DNA of 64,000 nucleotides from Zeugodacus cucurbitae (GCF_028554725.1 NC_071670.1:56016501-56080500); one strand, 5' to 3'. Counted from the stretch's first letter, positions 35,635-50,300 are shown. Translations and numbers: made by a program. Notes: generated by a model not told the origin, from the sequence alone.

Positions 35635-38600
35635 TTTGAATTTTTTTTTTTAGTTTTTATGTAGTATATTTTGTTTGATTATATTTATTTTGGGTATGTA
35701 GTTCGTATATAAGTTATCAATATGTACCTATACAATATTTCCCCACGTAGCTGTGCTCTGACATTTCGGTGTGCAAGAAAAAGAAAATCTTTCAATAAAT
35801 TAATTTATAAAATTCAACGAAAAATATAATTAATCAATGCTAATTGGATATAATGTGGTTGTTTAAAATCTAAATAAAAATGCATACCAACGTCATGGTT
35901 GAAAAAACTGAAAATAAAGTTAAAATATAAAGAATAACCATGCGATATTCAATAAAGTGATAAAACCTAATCCATATCCGCGATATTAAAAGTGAATCTA
36001 AGTCAAGTGAAATACATACATATAGTGAATGTGAATCAGACTAAACGAATATAGTGGAGGAAAGTCATAAATAAAAAAGTGTTAAATTCAATTTTTATTT
36101 TCCACACCACTGTCACGATTTAACATAATTTTGTGTAATGCATCACTATGTGAAATTTGATTACACAAATGTTCCAAATTTGATTTTTGTATTTATGGCA
36201 AATTTAAAAAAGTTCGTTTTGTAAAAACAAGGATTTTAATACATATATTCGATATGTTTATATTGTAAATATGCTAAAAATACAAACCTTTTTCCATTAG
36301 GAAATATGAATCATAATTCGGCACGTTAGTGAGTTAGAAATTATAGTTTCCTATTATATTAAAATTTAGTGATTAAAAATATTAAGAATAAATAATTTTC
36401 TGCGTTAGTAACTTTCGAATTGATGCTATTTCTGAAAACCCCAAATATTAATACATATTGACAGTATGGAATTTTTGTAAAAGTTAAAGCTGGCGATATT
36501 CAAAATAGTAACAACAACAAATTGGGTGCTGTTTACCTAGCTGGTGTAACGTGGACCAATTAAATAATATAATATGGCATACTCCTAAAAACCAACAAGA
36601 ATATACTATGAAAATATCTTCATTCATTTGTAAATACTAAAGTAGAACCGCGTGTGTTAATACTCTTAATTTACATAAACATTTACTATTTATCAAAATA
36701 GTGCGAATTTAATAAATTATACTCTCAATTTGTTGTTGTGTTTGTAAATAATTCCTCGTGACTCATCAAATTATCACCAAGACGCGCAAAATGTAGTAAA
36801 CTTATTTAAATTGCGTAACGTTTTGCTTCATCATTCGTGCATTTGTACGCCCAACTGCCCCCCTCGACTGGTGCCTATAATAATTGTATGCATTGCATTT
36901 ATTTATTTGTATTAATGCACTTTCTATGACATTAATTTCTATTTGCGGCCAGCTAAACTGGTACTCACTTGTCTAATATACGGCATTTCGCCCCTGCCTT
37001 TCGATTGCCTTCTTCCTACTATCGATTAGAGCTACATACATACGTACATATAAGTAAGCAATGCATTCTAATATGTGTTGTATTATGTGAATTTTGCAAT
37101 TTTAACACAACAAGCAACAACAGCAATATTGCAATAAGCAAATTTATTAACAATTTGTCCGCTTTCGTTGTGCCCGTCTTCTCTACTTGTGTAGTTTATA
37201 TGAATTTTTCCATCCATATAACAAAGTACAGTATAATGCAAAAGCTAAAATGACTGGTATACAGCCAAATACACATATATATTTATATATATAAATTCAT
37301 ATGTACAATTGTGTGTATATTTTTTTAGTGCCTGCGACTCGTTTCGTTTCACTTTACCTTTTTTTTTAGACTCGTTTCTTTCATTAATCGCCATACCTTG
37401 TGCTCTCCTCACAACATGCTATCTCACTCTATTCGATTAGCATTATGCCACCATTTTATTTCAATGCGCTAATTTTTGTGCTCTCCTTATATCTATCAGT
37501 ATATAGATAAGCGGCTCTCACATGTTCTCCTCTCTGCCATTTAATACCTATATACAACTCTCTGCCGTGCTCATTTGTTAAGAGCGTTGGGTAAGAGTGC
37601 AAGACACATTTGTCTCATTCGTAGTGTTGGAACTATAAATAATTGCATGTGCTCGGGCAAAATAGTGTTGCCGTTATGGCTTTTGCTCATGCCTATCTAT
37701 AATGTTGCCAATAGGTTGTGTTGGGTTTTCGAAATGAAAACAGAGAGCACCTATTCATTTGGGTTATTGTATGAATTTACGCGCGCAGTCACAGAAGCGG
37801 TTTCTATGAAAAAAATATACTAGCTGATGGTAGCTTAATTTTCCCGCGCTTTTTTTAGCGTGATAAACAATAGAAAGCACGTTTAAAGAAACACAAAACA
37901 CGAGGAATTGTTACGTATTTTGCCGGCATGAATATTTGCTTTTGGTTAAACGAAACGTATTCAAAGTAGATAATTGAGAACAACATTAAATAATGGACTT
38001 TTAATAAAGAAATTTTATTTTTCTGGTGTACCCTTTTTAATGCTGATGAGCAAGTATGCACCCAAATTATTTATTCCTTTATTACATAGATCTTACGAAA
38101 AAATTTATTAATTTTGAGAAGATCCGTTCTTTGAACTTTTTAATGATTTGCATTTATACAATAACTTATATCATTTTCATTCTAATTATTTCTTAAAATT
38201 TATCAATATAAAATAATCTTCCGTGCTGCTTTGAAAAAATAACTTCAGCGCCGAATAGCAGATAAATTAGAAATATAAAAAAAAAACACGGAAAACCAAT
38301 TTTTATAATCAAATTTTCTCACATTTTTACTTTAGCAGCTGTAAAAAATTGTAATGCCATCAATACTCTCCTAAGATTGTCTATATTTTCTTAGCAAAAT
38401 ATCTGTATCATACATGTAAATGTATATAAGCCCCGGTAATTAACCTGCAGCAGCAACAAAATCGATTGCAAATAAAATTCTGATTAGTAAAGTGTGAATG
38501 AACATAATCAACAAAACACCGACAGCACAAAAATAGCATATTGTACAATTTTTTTATTGTGTTTTCCTCACCCCCCACACCACACCTCTACATGCATTAA

Positions 38601-41600
38601 CGCGTGTTTCAATCACTTGTACACACATGTCGTCAAGTCACATTGCTGGTTAGCATATGCGCTGCCCTACTCATATCAGTTCAGTCATTTCGATTGTCTC
38701 TGACGTCGCCGTAAACGTTGCTTCGCCAACGAGCGACGTCCCGACGTCGTTGTCGTTGCCGTCGACGCTATGTTGTTGGTCGTCGTCGTTGTTTATTTTG
38801 TTGAAAAAAATTGGCGGGAAATTTTTAACACAATAAGAATGCTGATAAACCAACCAAGCAGCGTATAGGCACCACACAGCCGGTTTGACACCGGCACAAA
38901 TGTGTACCATCATTGGTGCTTTGGTGGAGATAGCAATGTACCACCGCTGTGCCCCACTAATCGACTCGCCATCGTATTGATGCTAATGTGTTTTGTTTAG
39001 GTGTTCTTCGCTAAATGCTGCTGTTAAAACGTTAACATCATAAAAACAATATGCACTCGAGCATTATTCATACACAAGTGTTGTGCGCTCGTCTCTCTCT
39101 CTGGCTGTCGTGTTAACTGACGGTATGTTTTTCAAATGGCACTTCAATCCAATAATAAGTTGATGTGGCGGCAAAAAGCAACACTGTGGTAGCACTGCAA
39201 TTGTTTTTGTTGTGCCTGATTTATTTGTGCACGGCGTTTGACAACACTACGCGTAAGAGCGCCACATAATTTTTCGTTTAAATATTAAAGAGCGTAGCGT
39301 TTGGATGTGGATATGCGGCTTTGGAGCTAGAAAGTAAGAGCATGCCTTTATACAAGAGAATATTGAAGAGAGCGTGCTGCCAATGCACTGTGGTATTTTG
39401 TGATCAAATTTAATTTAACAAAGCGTCTGCCTGCGGGTTTCTACCCGGTCTAGGTATACTGAATATAATATAAGGGGTAGACCTGTAGTGACCCAATCAG
39501 GTATCTTTCGATATAAAATGTATGATTTGAAATATTTTGTTAGCAAAGCAATAGTTTAATTAGGATATTTTTAATTCAATAAACTATGTTTAACTCTTTT
39601 AGAGTTGGTCTTTTCTCAATGCGGAAATTAGTTTCTTTCTAGCTGTTCTAATTGTATTAAAAAATCATAATTGCACTCAATTGAAAGGTCCTCGGATTTG
39701 ATTGGTGTCAGTTTCTTTCGAAATCCGAAAATCAAATATTCAATTTTCAATATCTTGTCCACTTAATTATCTGATTTATTTGAGTTTGAGTTATTTTTTG
39801 ACTCGAAAGGTTCAGTGCTCACTGCTTATAGTCTAGAGAAAGCTGCTAAGAATGTTTAGAAATGGTAGTACTCAGTTACTATTTTTAAATCTGACTAATT
39901 TCATATAGATACGTACGTGCATATCTATCATATCGAATATACCGATAAACAAGCTTCGCATTTCATTTTCTTTTAACTCTGTACATCCATACATATATAC
40001 ATGTTACCAAAACAATCAATCAATGATAGTTTTGACTTTGATATATTGACAATAAAATTGATAAGACTTATGATAACGATAACAACTTTTATAGAACTAT
40101 TTTTCATAAAAGTTATAAAAAGTGTTGCTATACCAACAGCAACAACTCGTTTAGCGCATTTTTTTTTATTATCTTTTACATTTATTCCTTTTTTATCCTT
40201 TATTACTGCAATTTCGCGATTTCTACACGAAAATATTTGACCACCCTGTGGCACACGACAGCATTCCACAAGGCATGTTGCATCCAGACAACAACGCTTC
40301 TTCGTATGAATTCGTTTAGTGGATGGATGGTCGATTCTTGTTCGTCGTTCGTTGCATTTATCTTCATTGCTACACGAGTATTTTGTTGTTGGTGTTACCC
40401 TATATGACTTTTACAAACATATGTATGCACTTATACCCTTTTCTTCTGAAATATCTACGTACACAGACGTGCATGCGAGTATGTTTGAATGTAGTTCCAT
40501 AGAATATGTATGTATGTTTGTATGTTTTAAGGTTTCATTTCGCAAGTTGACTTTTCAAAGTGCAATTTCTGTTAGATTTCTTTTAATTTATCAGTCAGTG
40601 TTTAACCATAATTTCACTAGTTCGCAATTCATCCGCTTAGGTACGGTCACCCAACTCGTATATGTGTATGTATGGGGTATAAGTATTTTCAACGCTTATA
40701 ATTGAGTCACTGCGCGTTTCGCCCAACCGCTTGCTGCCTGTCTCCTTGGTGGCACGTTGCTGCTGGTATGTGTTTGTATTCGTACATAAAATTTATTCGC
40801 TTTCCCGCACCTAAATATTCTGTATTAGGGTATTACTTTTGTTAGCGCAACGTAATTTCTTGAAAATCTTACGTTTATAATTTGAAAATAGCAGCGGTCG
40901 TGATGTTTTAAATCTACATTTACATTTTTGTAGAACCCATCGTCAGCATACTACCAATTAGTTCAATACGCCCGACAGCATTATTTAACAACATAGCTAG
41001 GCTATGGTGCGTTTGAAATACAAGCAAATTATTATCTTTTCAATATTTTTCAATCTAAAAATTAGCCTAAAATGAAAAATCTCAAATGTTTGCTTTTAAT
41101 AAACCACAACTTATTAATATTCCGCATATGTACATATGTATATTATTGAACCACCTTAATGTACAGCCATATATTTACATAAGTAAGAATATGTGTACAT
41201 CCGCATACACATGTGTTTGCAGAAAGATAGGGTCGGATGGTCGTTGGTTCATCGTTCGTTCTTTTGCTCGCTGTGCTATTGCCATGCATACATATCTACA
41301 TATGATAAGCGCCGCCGCCGCCGCTGTCGTCGTCGTCGTGGTGGCTTCGGTACTGTAAAATTAACGAATGAATGCTGTCGCTTGCTCGCTGTAGTTGGGT
41401 AGAGTCACGCTGGTGTATTGCCTGTGCAAATGTGCAAGTTGTATCTACACATGTACGTGTAGGTATGTTTGTATGTGCGGATGTACGAATAGTATATCGT
41501 TGGCAAAGGGCGACGGGCCGCCGTAGATATGGGTAAAGCAAAGGCAGTAACAGCAGCGGATTACTTGTGCTTTGCCTTTGCCATTCAATTGTAGTAAGCG

Positions 41601-42939
41601 ACGCAGGCAAACGTATTAGTGGCCAAGGGCTAGTGTAGCAATTCTTGGAACGTAAGTAGGCAGCAACGTTGAAATTGCCAAAGTAAAGACAATACCCTAC
41701 AAAGCATTAAATTGTGAAGTGATACAAGGACGTCAAGAGAGAGTACGCTTTTTGCTGCTGCAGTTACAGTTGTGAATTAAAGCAAAAATTACTTTTTTTT
41801 TCGGTGTCTGTATGTATGTTGTATTTACAGTAGAAATATGTTTTGAAAATACTTTTTGGAGCAATATGAAAAAATTGCTGCTATTATGAAAAGGTTGGAA
41901 GCGGAGAGGTGGAGGCAAGTGTCAACGCTGTTAAAATAGCTTAAAAAAAGTAAAAATGACAAAAAAAATTGTGAATAATAACAACGCCAACAACATTCTT
42001 TAGAATTTTTCTGCCGTCTGCTAACGAAATATCTATGTATCTGTATCTGTGCGCTTTTATGCCACTTTCAGTGCTGTGCAAGCCAATGTGCACCGAGTCG
42101 ATTCTTATGTCTGTCGTTCGGTCTGACGTGTTGACTGTCGTTCAACGTTCGGATTTTGTCGTTAATGCCAGCATTGTCAAAGGTGTTTGTCGTCTTCTTT
42201 CGTGTATACTTTAACTCATGCTGCTGCTCACATTCAATCATCTCTTTAAGAAAAAACTGTTTTTTCTTTCCTTTTGCATTATTGAATTGTGCAAATAAAA
42301 AGGCAAAGTCAAGGAAGCATCGACTACAAAAATAGAATGGGTGCTCTGTTTCTGTGTTTATATTTTTTGATTGCCGGATAGCGCAATAGAAATTTGTGTG
42401 TCAAATCCTTATCCTTTTCATGTGAGGATAAATGTGCACATAAAATTCCAATGACATTAAGTGTGAAGTCCTTAATCGCATATATTTACAATATGAACTG
42501 ATTTAACGCTATTTTAAGTGATGTCCACCGTTTTCTATACAATCATATGTACCCAACTGAACTTAACAGCTTTAATAGCTTATTGGTTTTCACAATTAAC
42601 ACTTTAAATACCTCAATTAATTATCTAAATATTATTTGACAATATGTCGTTGCATACATATTAAGTAATATCTTTCGTATGCAGTTTATTCACATTCCTA
42701 TAGTCGTCTTCCATTCATTGTGAATGAAACGAGACCACGTAGAAGTGCAGAGCAAAATTTCAAATAATTATTTTTGGTTGCACATATTGTCAACCAACAA
42801 CTGTTATCAATGAATGGTTTTTGTATTGAACACTCAAGCAAGCAATAGTTTTTTTTTAGCAATATTAATGTATGCTATTATTCAGAAATAATAAGATAAT
42901 ACCTAGTGTATACAAATATTTCGCACAGAAAACTAAAAG

Positions 42940-44622
42940 CCCACAAGTTCAGACGATTGACAGAGAAAAATGCGCAAAAGAACGCGGCTAACGAAAAAGC
43001 GCGCAAAACACGTTTCGAGCGCATCAACATATCATAGGCCATGTACACTACACGTTCATATGAATGTCCATATATAAATATATATTTACGTGTGTGTTAG
43101 CAAAAGTAGAAACACTAACAAAACCCCACTATATTTTATAGCCGCATTCGTTTGCAGCCGTTGCGAGCGAAGACAAGTCAAAAGGCAATAATAACAACGG
43201 CGGTCGGTCGCAATGAAAGCGCGAGAAACGACGCCGACTAACCAACCAACCACACGACCGTGAATGCGAACACCGCTTCGCTTCATGCTAAATGGCGGAT
43301 CGTCATTGTAGCCTCTTTTTGTTTTTGCTATTGTGAACGTCCTCCTCCTCCTCGTATCTGTGATGAATTTTTTCTTGCCTGTTTCTACTGCACATACACT
43401 TTACTACCTTGTTCGTGGTTCGTTCACCACACATTTCATCGTCTAAGCGCGCCGCGTGTAAAATTTTGTGAAAATATCTGCTAAATCTTTCGCAGGAAAT
43501 TTCAAGAACTTGAATACAAATAATCAGTGTTAAAAGATACAAACTAAGTTTGTACTGAAAGATAATATTATATTGTGGTGATTTTAATTATTGAAAGTTA
43601 AAAGGTATTTTACTTTTTTGATGTGAAACAATCTCATCTCACTAAGCAAAAACGAGAGAACCTAACACTAATCAAATTCATACTTAAATAATCAGTGAAT
43701 GTAGTAACAAGCAAATCTAAATACTCACTTATATACATACATATGTATATGAATGCAATTTTAATGAATAATTTGTTAATAAAATAGGTCGTAAGAAAGC
43801 GGCAACGCTATTATATGACAACAATAAATAAATAAAATTAAATTAAAATTAAAAACAGTTAAATTACCTGTGTCCAATCTATTCAATTTATAAAATATAA
43901 CTCCCTATTTTGCTTTTAATTTGTGACATCGGTGAATCAAAAAGGAAATATTAAATTGACGCAAATGCTGTGCACAAATATACTGCGGACATTAAAAAAA
44001 ATCAAAATACCTACGATCTGTGAATTTCGGGAAGCGCAAAACGCTTTGACTGGTTCAATAAAGACGCTTCCGAATATTGCGTCAAATTTTAGTGTATTTT
44101 TTATTTTGTCCAGGTTAAGAAGCACCAACAGAACACCACATTCATTAGTATACTCAGCTGTTTTGGCATAGTGTTGTATGTGAAGTGCATAGTGCAGGTC
44201 AACTATAGAATCGTATATAACCAAAGGCAAAGCCAAATAAATATCGCAAAATTATTCCTTCCGCAAACCGTGTATATGCCTTCAATTTGGTGCAATAAAA
44301 TATATACAACAAATTTATTTAATTTCGGTTGTAAAAAATTGTAAATAATTACAGCTTTCTTTTAAAAGCAATTGTTTAATGATAAAATAAAAAAAAAACG
44401 TGTAAAAAATTATAATTAAGCAACCACACATATTATCCAATATAGCCGGTTTATATTCATACTACTTATAATCGCAACATCGTCTTCCGTGAAATATCGT
44501 TCGCGTTCAATCGTAAATCAATTACATATTTTGGTTATTTAAATAAAGTCAAGTTACTTTATCAAAAAGTACATTGGTAAAAGTTAGTATAATACGCGCA
44601 TACACCTTAAACGCCCACCAGA
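42940..44622 (+). promoter_or_regulatory. Candidate promoter and leader of the Gln-rich gene
   Basis: A GC-richer patch at 42960-43270 (AAAGCGCGCAAAACACG; GGCGGTCGGTCGCAATG) lies 1.4 kb before the ATG and would suit a transcription start. The rest is AT-rich. In-frame stops occur before the ATG, the nearest TAA 13 bases upstream. Whether the leader is continuous or spliced is unknown; AG acceptors before TACATTGG (44571) and elsewhere are possible. Confidence 0.35.
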
Positions 44623-45321
44623 ATGTCAGAGCACGGTGCGTGGGGCAACCGCCAAGCGACCGCAGCCGAGGCCGCCCTATGGTGGCCCGGTGCGCTCGCG
44701 GCGGCCGCGACACAGCAACAACAGCAACAACAACAACAAACCATTGATCAGCAAACTCTTCAACACTATCAGCAGCAGTTGGCTGCGCAGCAACAGCAGC
44801 AGGCAGTACAGCAACAACAATTACAGCAACAGCAGGCCCATCAAGTGGTCGTGCAACAAAATCAACAGCAAGCACATCAAAATAATGCCAACACCACTTC
44901 TGGTGTAGGCACCCAACAGTTATTTACCTATAAAATGGCCAGTAGCTTCCCAAATCCAGCCACGACCATGGCGCAGGTGGTCGCTACCTCAAATGCGGCC
45001 GGTTCAACCGGCTACGATTATCGTCTTAATATGGCACAAGCAGCTGCAGCGGCCGCGGTACCCGGTTCACAATGGTGGTATTCGGCTGCGAATTCTGGAC
45101 AGATAGATGCCAATACCGCAGCACAGTTGCAGCAGCAACAACAGCAGCAGCAGCAACAGGCACAGCAACAGCAGCAACAGCAACAACAACAGCAGCAGCA
45201 ACAGCAAGCGGCTCAACAACAGCAACAGCAGGCTCAACAGCAGCAACAGCAAGCGGCTCAACAACAGCAGCAACAACAGGCACAGCAACAGTTACAGCAG
45301 CAACAACAGAATGCCACAGCG
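44623..45321 (+). CDS. First coding exon of a Gln-rich, probably nuclear, protein
   Basis: The exon opens MSEHGAWGNRQATAAEAALW and ends after 233 codons at a donor GTAAGT (45322), phase 0, so the protein continues in exons I did not find. Between the Gln tracts are non-repetitive stretches that look conserved: residues about 100-170 with YKMASSFPNPATTMAQVVAT, GYDYRLNMAQ and GSQWWYSAANSGQIDAN. The last third is almost all Gln, from CAG and CAA with a few GCx. Such N-termini are common in fly transcription factors and chromatin proteins, and a C-terminal zinc-finger region would not surprise me, but I do not recognise the gene. The start is the only Met with an upstream in-frame stop and leads straight into conserved-looking sequence. 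Confidence 0.75.
45121..45311 (+). repeat. Long interrupted CAG/CAA tract
   Basis: About 60 codons, nearly all Gln, with Ala codons at near-regular intervals (CAGGCACAG, CAAGCGGCTCAA). The unit CAACAACAGCAACAGCAGGC repeats imperfectly, which suggests growth by block duplication. Confidence 0.85.
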
Positions 45322-46645
45322 GTAAGTGAAATAATTGATTACTAATTTTTCGATTATAACAACATTTTTAGATATTTATGCATTCGTTAGAAACCCACCC
45401 AATTAATTAGTTTTGAATATTTAGCGGATTTTGCACCATATATTCATACAAAAAATAGGCGTTAGAAATTAATACCCATCAATAAGTCGTCGTATATTAG
45501 TCGAGTCTAATGCGAAAGCTTTGTACATATTACATATATTTTTATTATAATAAATTCCTCGATGTCAACTGACGCGACAACATCAAATTCCAAGAAGGTT
45601 ATTGCCATCGGAGGAAGTGTTTACGCCGTTAAATTCTCTTTTTATAACCAGATGTCTAATTAAAATTAAAACATTCAAATTTACATAAATGTTACACAAA
45701 TATTATACATACGGCATATATACATAAGAATGTACATACATATATTCCGCCACACATAGCTTTCCTAGTAACGAAAAAGGCAATGAACGACCTAGTTTGC
45801 ATATTTTAGATTTTTTTTATTTCTTTTTTTGGCTTCGTGGTTGATGTTTTTTTTTCTTGTAATTCATGCAGTACAGCGTTTTTTTGATATTTTTTCGCGC
45901 GGATTTACTGTACTTTTCTGTTTGTCACCCAATTCGTAAAAAGTATGTATGGAAAATCATATGCAAATTTGTGTGCAAACAACACAAAAAATATCTAAAG
46001 CAAATAAAAGAGCAGCTGTTGGTTTAAGACATGTGCGAATCTCGAATACACGCGTATAAATAAAAAGTATCTATGCGGATACTTGTTTATACATGTGTAT
46101 AAAAGATAAATGTATGATAAAAGATTTCTAAGATTCCTCCATAAAGCGCCCTTACTTATTTTATAGTACATTTATATCATGAAATCTTCTTAGACATTTT
46201 TTTTCTATTTTTATCTCATTTTTTCATTTTATTTCTTTGCATTCCTTTGGTGCCGAGTGGCACTGTGTTGTATTAAAATATGATATTTAGTCATGCAATT
46301 CTCTTTATTACATCCAAGTTCTATCAGTGCTTTATATTGTTTCCCTCTGTATGTAATGTTTGTATGTGAGTAGGGGTCTTTGCGCCAGACATTTGGTAGA
46401 CGCAATAATAAAAGTATGCACAGAAAATAATTTTTGTAAAGTAAATAAGAATGAAAGCTGTTGCATGCCTCTCAAAGCTGCCGATAAATACACAAACACA
46501 AAACAAAGAACCCTTGACCGAATTTTTCCGTTCTATTTTGTGCATAGAAATACATACTTCATATGAATTTGTATCTACGTCTGTACATTTTTTTTTTTGT
46601 TTCCTGTAAATTTGTTTACTACTTGGATTTTCCCTTTGTATAGGA
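45322..46645 (+). other. Intron after the Gln-rich exon, first part
   Basis: AT-rich, no exon seen. Confidence 0.45.
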
Positions 46646-46650
46646 CGTTT

Positions 46651-47150
46651 AGTAAGACCCCTTTCACACGGGCAATTTTTGTCGCGGCAATTCTTAGTTT
46701 TATTGGAGAGGGGGCGACGAGGAGAGGAGAATCGCGCCGAGTCTCCTGTGTTCAGGCAACACGCCTTGTGTTCTTATTCGTAACAGTTCGCTGCTACGTA
46801 ACAGTGTTGCATTTGCACACATTTTAAAATTAATGTTTAAAATATATTTGAAAATTTGAATTTAATCATTTAATTTTGTATGTAATTTGCAAATACATAT
46901 AGAAATATGCATAATATAATTAAAATGTGCTAGAAAATTGAGAATAACGATAAAAATTACTTAATGAAATATATTTTTTTGCTTGGAAACGATGCGTACA
47001 AGAAGTTGAGAAAATTATATGAAAGAGAATGACAAAAAAACACGAACAGAGTTGTCGAACAAGAATTGCTCGTGTGAACGCAAGGGGCGACAGCAAAAGA
47101 GAATCGCCCGAGAATTAGCAACAAAAGTTGCCCGTGTGAAAGTGGACTAA
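46651..47150. mobile_element. Inverted-repeat element A, about 500 bases, non-autonomous
   Basis: TTTCACACGGGCAA at 46662-46675 pairs with TTGCCCGTGTGAAA at 47128-47141. The match extends inward (TTTTTGTCGCGGCAATTCT against, reversed, CTTTTGTTGCTAATTCT). Just inside each end is also a similar segment in direct orientation (GGCGACGAGGAGAGGAGAAT and GGGCGACAGCAAAAGAGAAT). No transposase. Exact edges and target-site duplication are unclear. Confidence 0.7.
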
Positions 47151-47168
47151 GAGATTTTAAAATTCTTT

Positions 47169-47337
47169 TAATATATGTGACCTGGTCTACGAAAAGGGAG
47201 AAGCGAGCTAACGTGCGAAAACTATTTTTTTTTGGAAAAAAAATGTTAAATATAAACAACAAAATAATCAAATAAAATGTGAAAATTGATTTTTTGACAC
47301 CTAAGCCCCCTTTCCGTAGACCAGGTCACATATATTA
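47169..47337. mobile_element. Inverted-repeat element B, 169 bases (MITE)
   Basis: The left end TAATATATGTGACCTGGTCT and its reverse complement at the right end agree over about 22 bases and on into CTACGAAAAGGG versus CTACGGAAAGGG. TTAA-like flanks are present. It begins only 18 bases after element A. Confidence 0.8.
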
Positions 47338-50300
47338 ATTTAAGATTCTGTATAGTTATTCAATCAATGTAATCATTTTTTTTATTTTGTTTTGTATATT
47401 TAATATATTTTTATATTGACTATTAGCTGACTCCAGGTCCCTCCTGATTATTTTGCGCTGAATAACTACTCTTATTTCATTGCTAATTTTACTTCTACTT
47501 GCATATGCTTTTCTAATTTCGCAAATGGCTCAACTCTGTTCATTCTTATCTTAGTTTACGGCGTTATCAGCGTATTTGTTTATGTATTATACTCTACACA
47601 CGAGTATTGAATATCAATTAGTATTATTTATTGATAAATTTGTTGTGGGATTAATCGATTTCGACAGCTCAGTCAACACTCAATTCGCTCTTTATTAGTG
47701 TGTGTTGCAGGCACACTTACTACGCCAAGTGTACATGCAAATTCTCCCGCTCAGTAAGCGCAATTAAATTGATAGGAAATTTAAAGCAACGTTTGCTTTG
47801 TTGTCATGTAGTATATTTTATGTTGATAACCACGTGCTTGCGTTATAACTGTATTAGTCAGTTTGGTTATGTTATGCATAAAATGAGCATATAAATTGTT
47901 TTGTTTTACTTGTGTGGATAATTGATTAATTAGTTAATTAATTATTTAGTACTTAAAAAGTCTCAATTGTTATTCCATTAAATCCATTGAAAATGTTGAT
48001 GAGAACAATTTTAGATATAAAATTTGAAATCATTTTTTCTTCCGTTATTTTTATATTAGAGGAAATTTTAATTTAGTACAAATTATTTTCACACGTTTGT
48101 TTTGGTAAAAATTCTTGAATTGTTGTCTCAACAATAATACTAATATTTCTTACTTAAAGTTTGATCATTTACACTTTTATTCAGTGCTCTGTGCAAATAT
48201 TTATTTCGTGCGACTCAACACATCGTGTATATTCCTATAAAATTTTCATTGTTGTTATTATCTTGGTTCGCATTTAATAGCGTTCCAGTTTCGTTGTGCT
48301 AATTAAATACCAGATATACTCGCAGCTCCCCTCATTGATTGTCATGCACGTGTAAATTTGTACGCGCACATACATATGTACATTAGGATGGATTAATTTT
48401 ACCGGAATGTAGAAAACTTGTAGTCGAGAGATAGTAGTCTACATTTGTTACGCACTTAAATGTCTGTTTGATTCTACTTATTTATATGCATAAATTATTT
48501 TTCAAAATTCATAATCTTGTAAAGCAATATATAGGAACTTGATCTGCACTAATGTTCAATATGTATAAAGTTCATACTGTATTACTGGTTTGGTTGGGCA
48601 TTAACCGCAAGTGTACATACATACGTATTACATTTACAAATATTGGTTGCCATAAAAAGGAGGCCAGAATGCTAAACGAGAATAAAAAGGGCAAATAATG
48701 ACAAAAAAAAAATATGTTTCAACCGATAAAATTGGTGAAATTCAATTACACCAAAGTGAAAGTTATTAATGAATCACCAGTTTGTGGTTTATAAAAATAG
48801 CTTTCCGGTTTGGATTTTTTTTAATTGTATATATTATATTTTTTATACACTTAAATTTGTTTAAATGTTTCACTGTCATTGTGTTAATTAATTATTTATA
48901 AATAATTAAATAATTGTATATTTACAATATGTGTTTGTCACGATTAATCAACAGTCGACTAATTTATAACAGAATTTCTATTTTTGAACTATAATTGGTT
49001 ACGTAGTTAAAAATATAATTTTATCCAACTCATTCTCATACATATATTAATTGAAGAAAAGCTTACACACAGTACATATCCTTTCATTGACACCCACATT
49101 TACAGAGTTTCCACCGATGTGCGGTAGCTCATTTGTTGCTTCACGTTGTGTTGATTTTCGAAACGCTTGACTACAAAAGCCCATTAACCAAATAAAAAAC
49201 GTAAATGAAATAAGAATAATGATACAGAAAGTATAGTGTGAGTGAAGACAAGAAAAAATGTTTGCAATATCACAATAAAAGGCATTGCCGCATGAAACGC
49301 TTAAATTAAGCCACGTTCGGTTCCAACAAGCAGCTGCTTTTGTTGGCTTACTTGCTGCCTGGGTATTTGGCAGCTTGGAGCGCTATTCGGCGCTGACGAA
49401 TGGGCTGTGTGCGCCGAGCCCAGTCGAGCGGAAAGCAAGCCATCAACCTTATCCTCGCTATTGCGCGTCTTGACTTGCCGCTTTATACGAAGCTCCAACA
49501 ACAACAGAAATCAACTAACCAACACCTTTATTATATTTTTTATAGATTCAAAAAGTATAATAGTAGCAAATCTACGCGATTTTTTTTTTTCGTTGGTTAT
49601 GATGGCGCTCAAGTGGGTGCTCTTTATTTTGGCTTTCATACGGCTGATAATGTTTGTTGTTTTTGCGTCAAACCAAGCGTTCGAAATAAGTTCGTTGACC
49701 ATTAGTGGCGGCGGCGGCGGCAACCCAACCAAACCGAGCCACCCAGCAACATCGAAACAACCGGCTAACCAAAAGTGAGCCCACTAAGTACAATTTACAA
49801 CAACAATAGAAAAAAGCTCGTCAACGTGAAGTATTATTGAAAGGAAATGCTATTACATACATTCGTAGTTTGCGCGCTAGCAATTACCAAAACCAGAAAA
49901 AAGTGAAGCAAAAAAGACAAATAAAATAGAAATCACTTTAGGAATTTATATTGCTTTTTATATCGATATTTATGCGTGACGATTTTTTTAATATTTTTAT
50001 TTTAATTTTTTTTTTTCGAAATACACCAAAAGTTGTGTTTGTGTTTGTTTGTTTCTTCTTTACAATTATGCGTGTTGAATTTTTAATGGATTTTTAATCA
50101 GTTAACGAATTTTTGAATTCTTACTTTGCCTTCCAAAAAACTTTTGGTTATTTTTTTTTTTTTTTGCCTACATGTGCTCAATCCACACCCTTTTTTACAA
50201 TTACAATATGATTTTTTCTTAATTTTTTGTTATGATAGGTATGAGGCAATTAATTTACGATGTTAGAAAATTTGTAACATATCTTACGTTTACAAAAACA

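Larger units (their letters stand above)
33429..42939 (+). other. Intron-like DNA without recognisable exons
   Basis: This is mostly AT-rich DNA with short, GC-richer islands at about 34860-34920, 38700-38780 and 41300-41650. A minisatellite lies at 35519-35634. No coding exon is convincing on either strand. Confidence 0.4.

Noticed and set aside
46957..47271. 104-codon minus-strand frame
   Set aside because: It spans parts of two inverted-repeat elements and cannot be one gene.
49285..49778. Several overlapping frames in the GC-richer island
   Set aside because: Open on both strands because of composition; none has a domain or a clear splice partner. Noted only as a possible promoter island.
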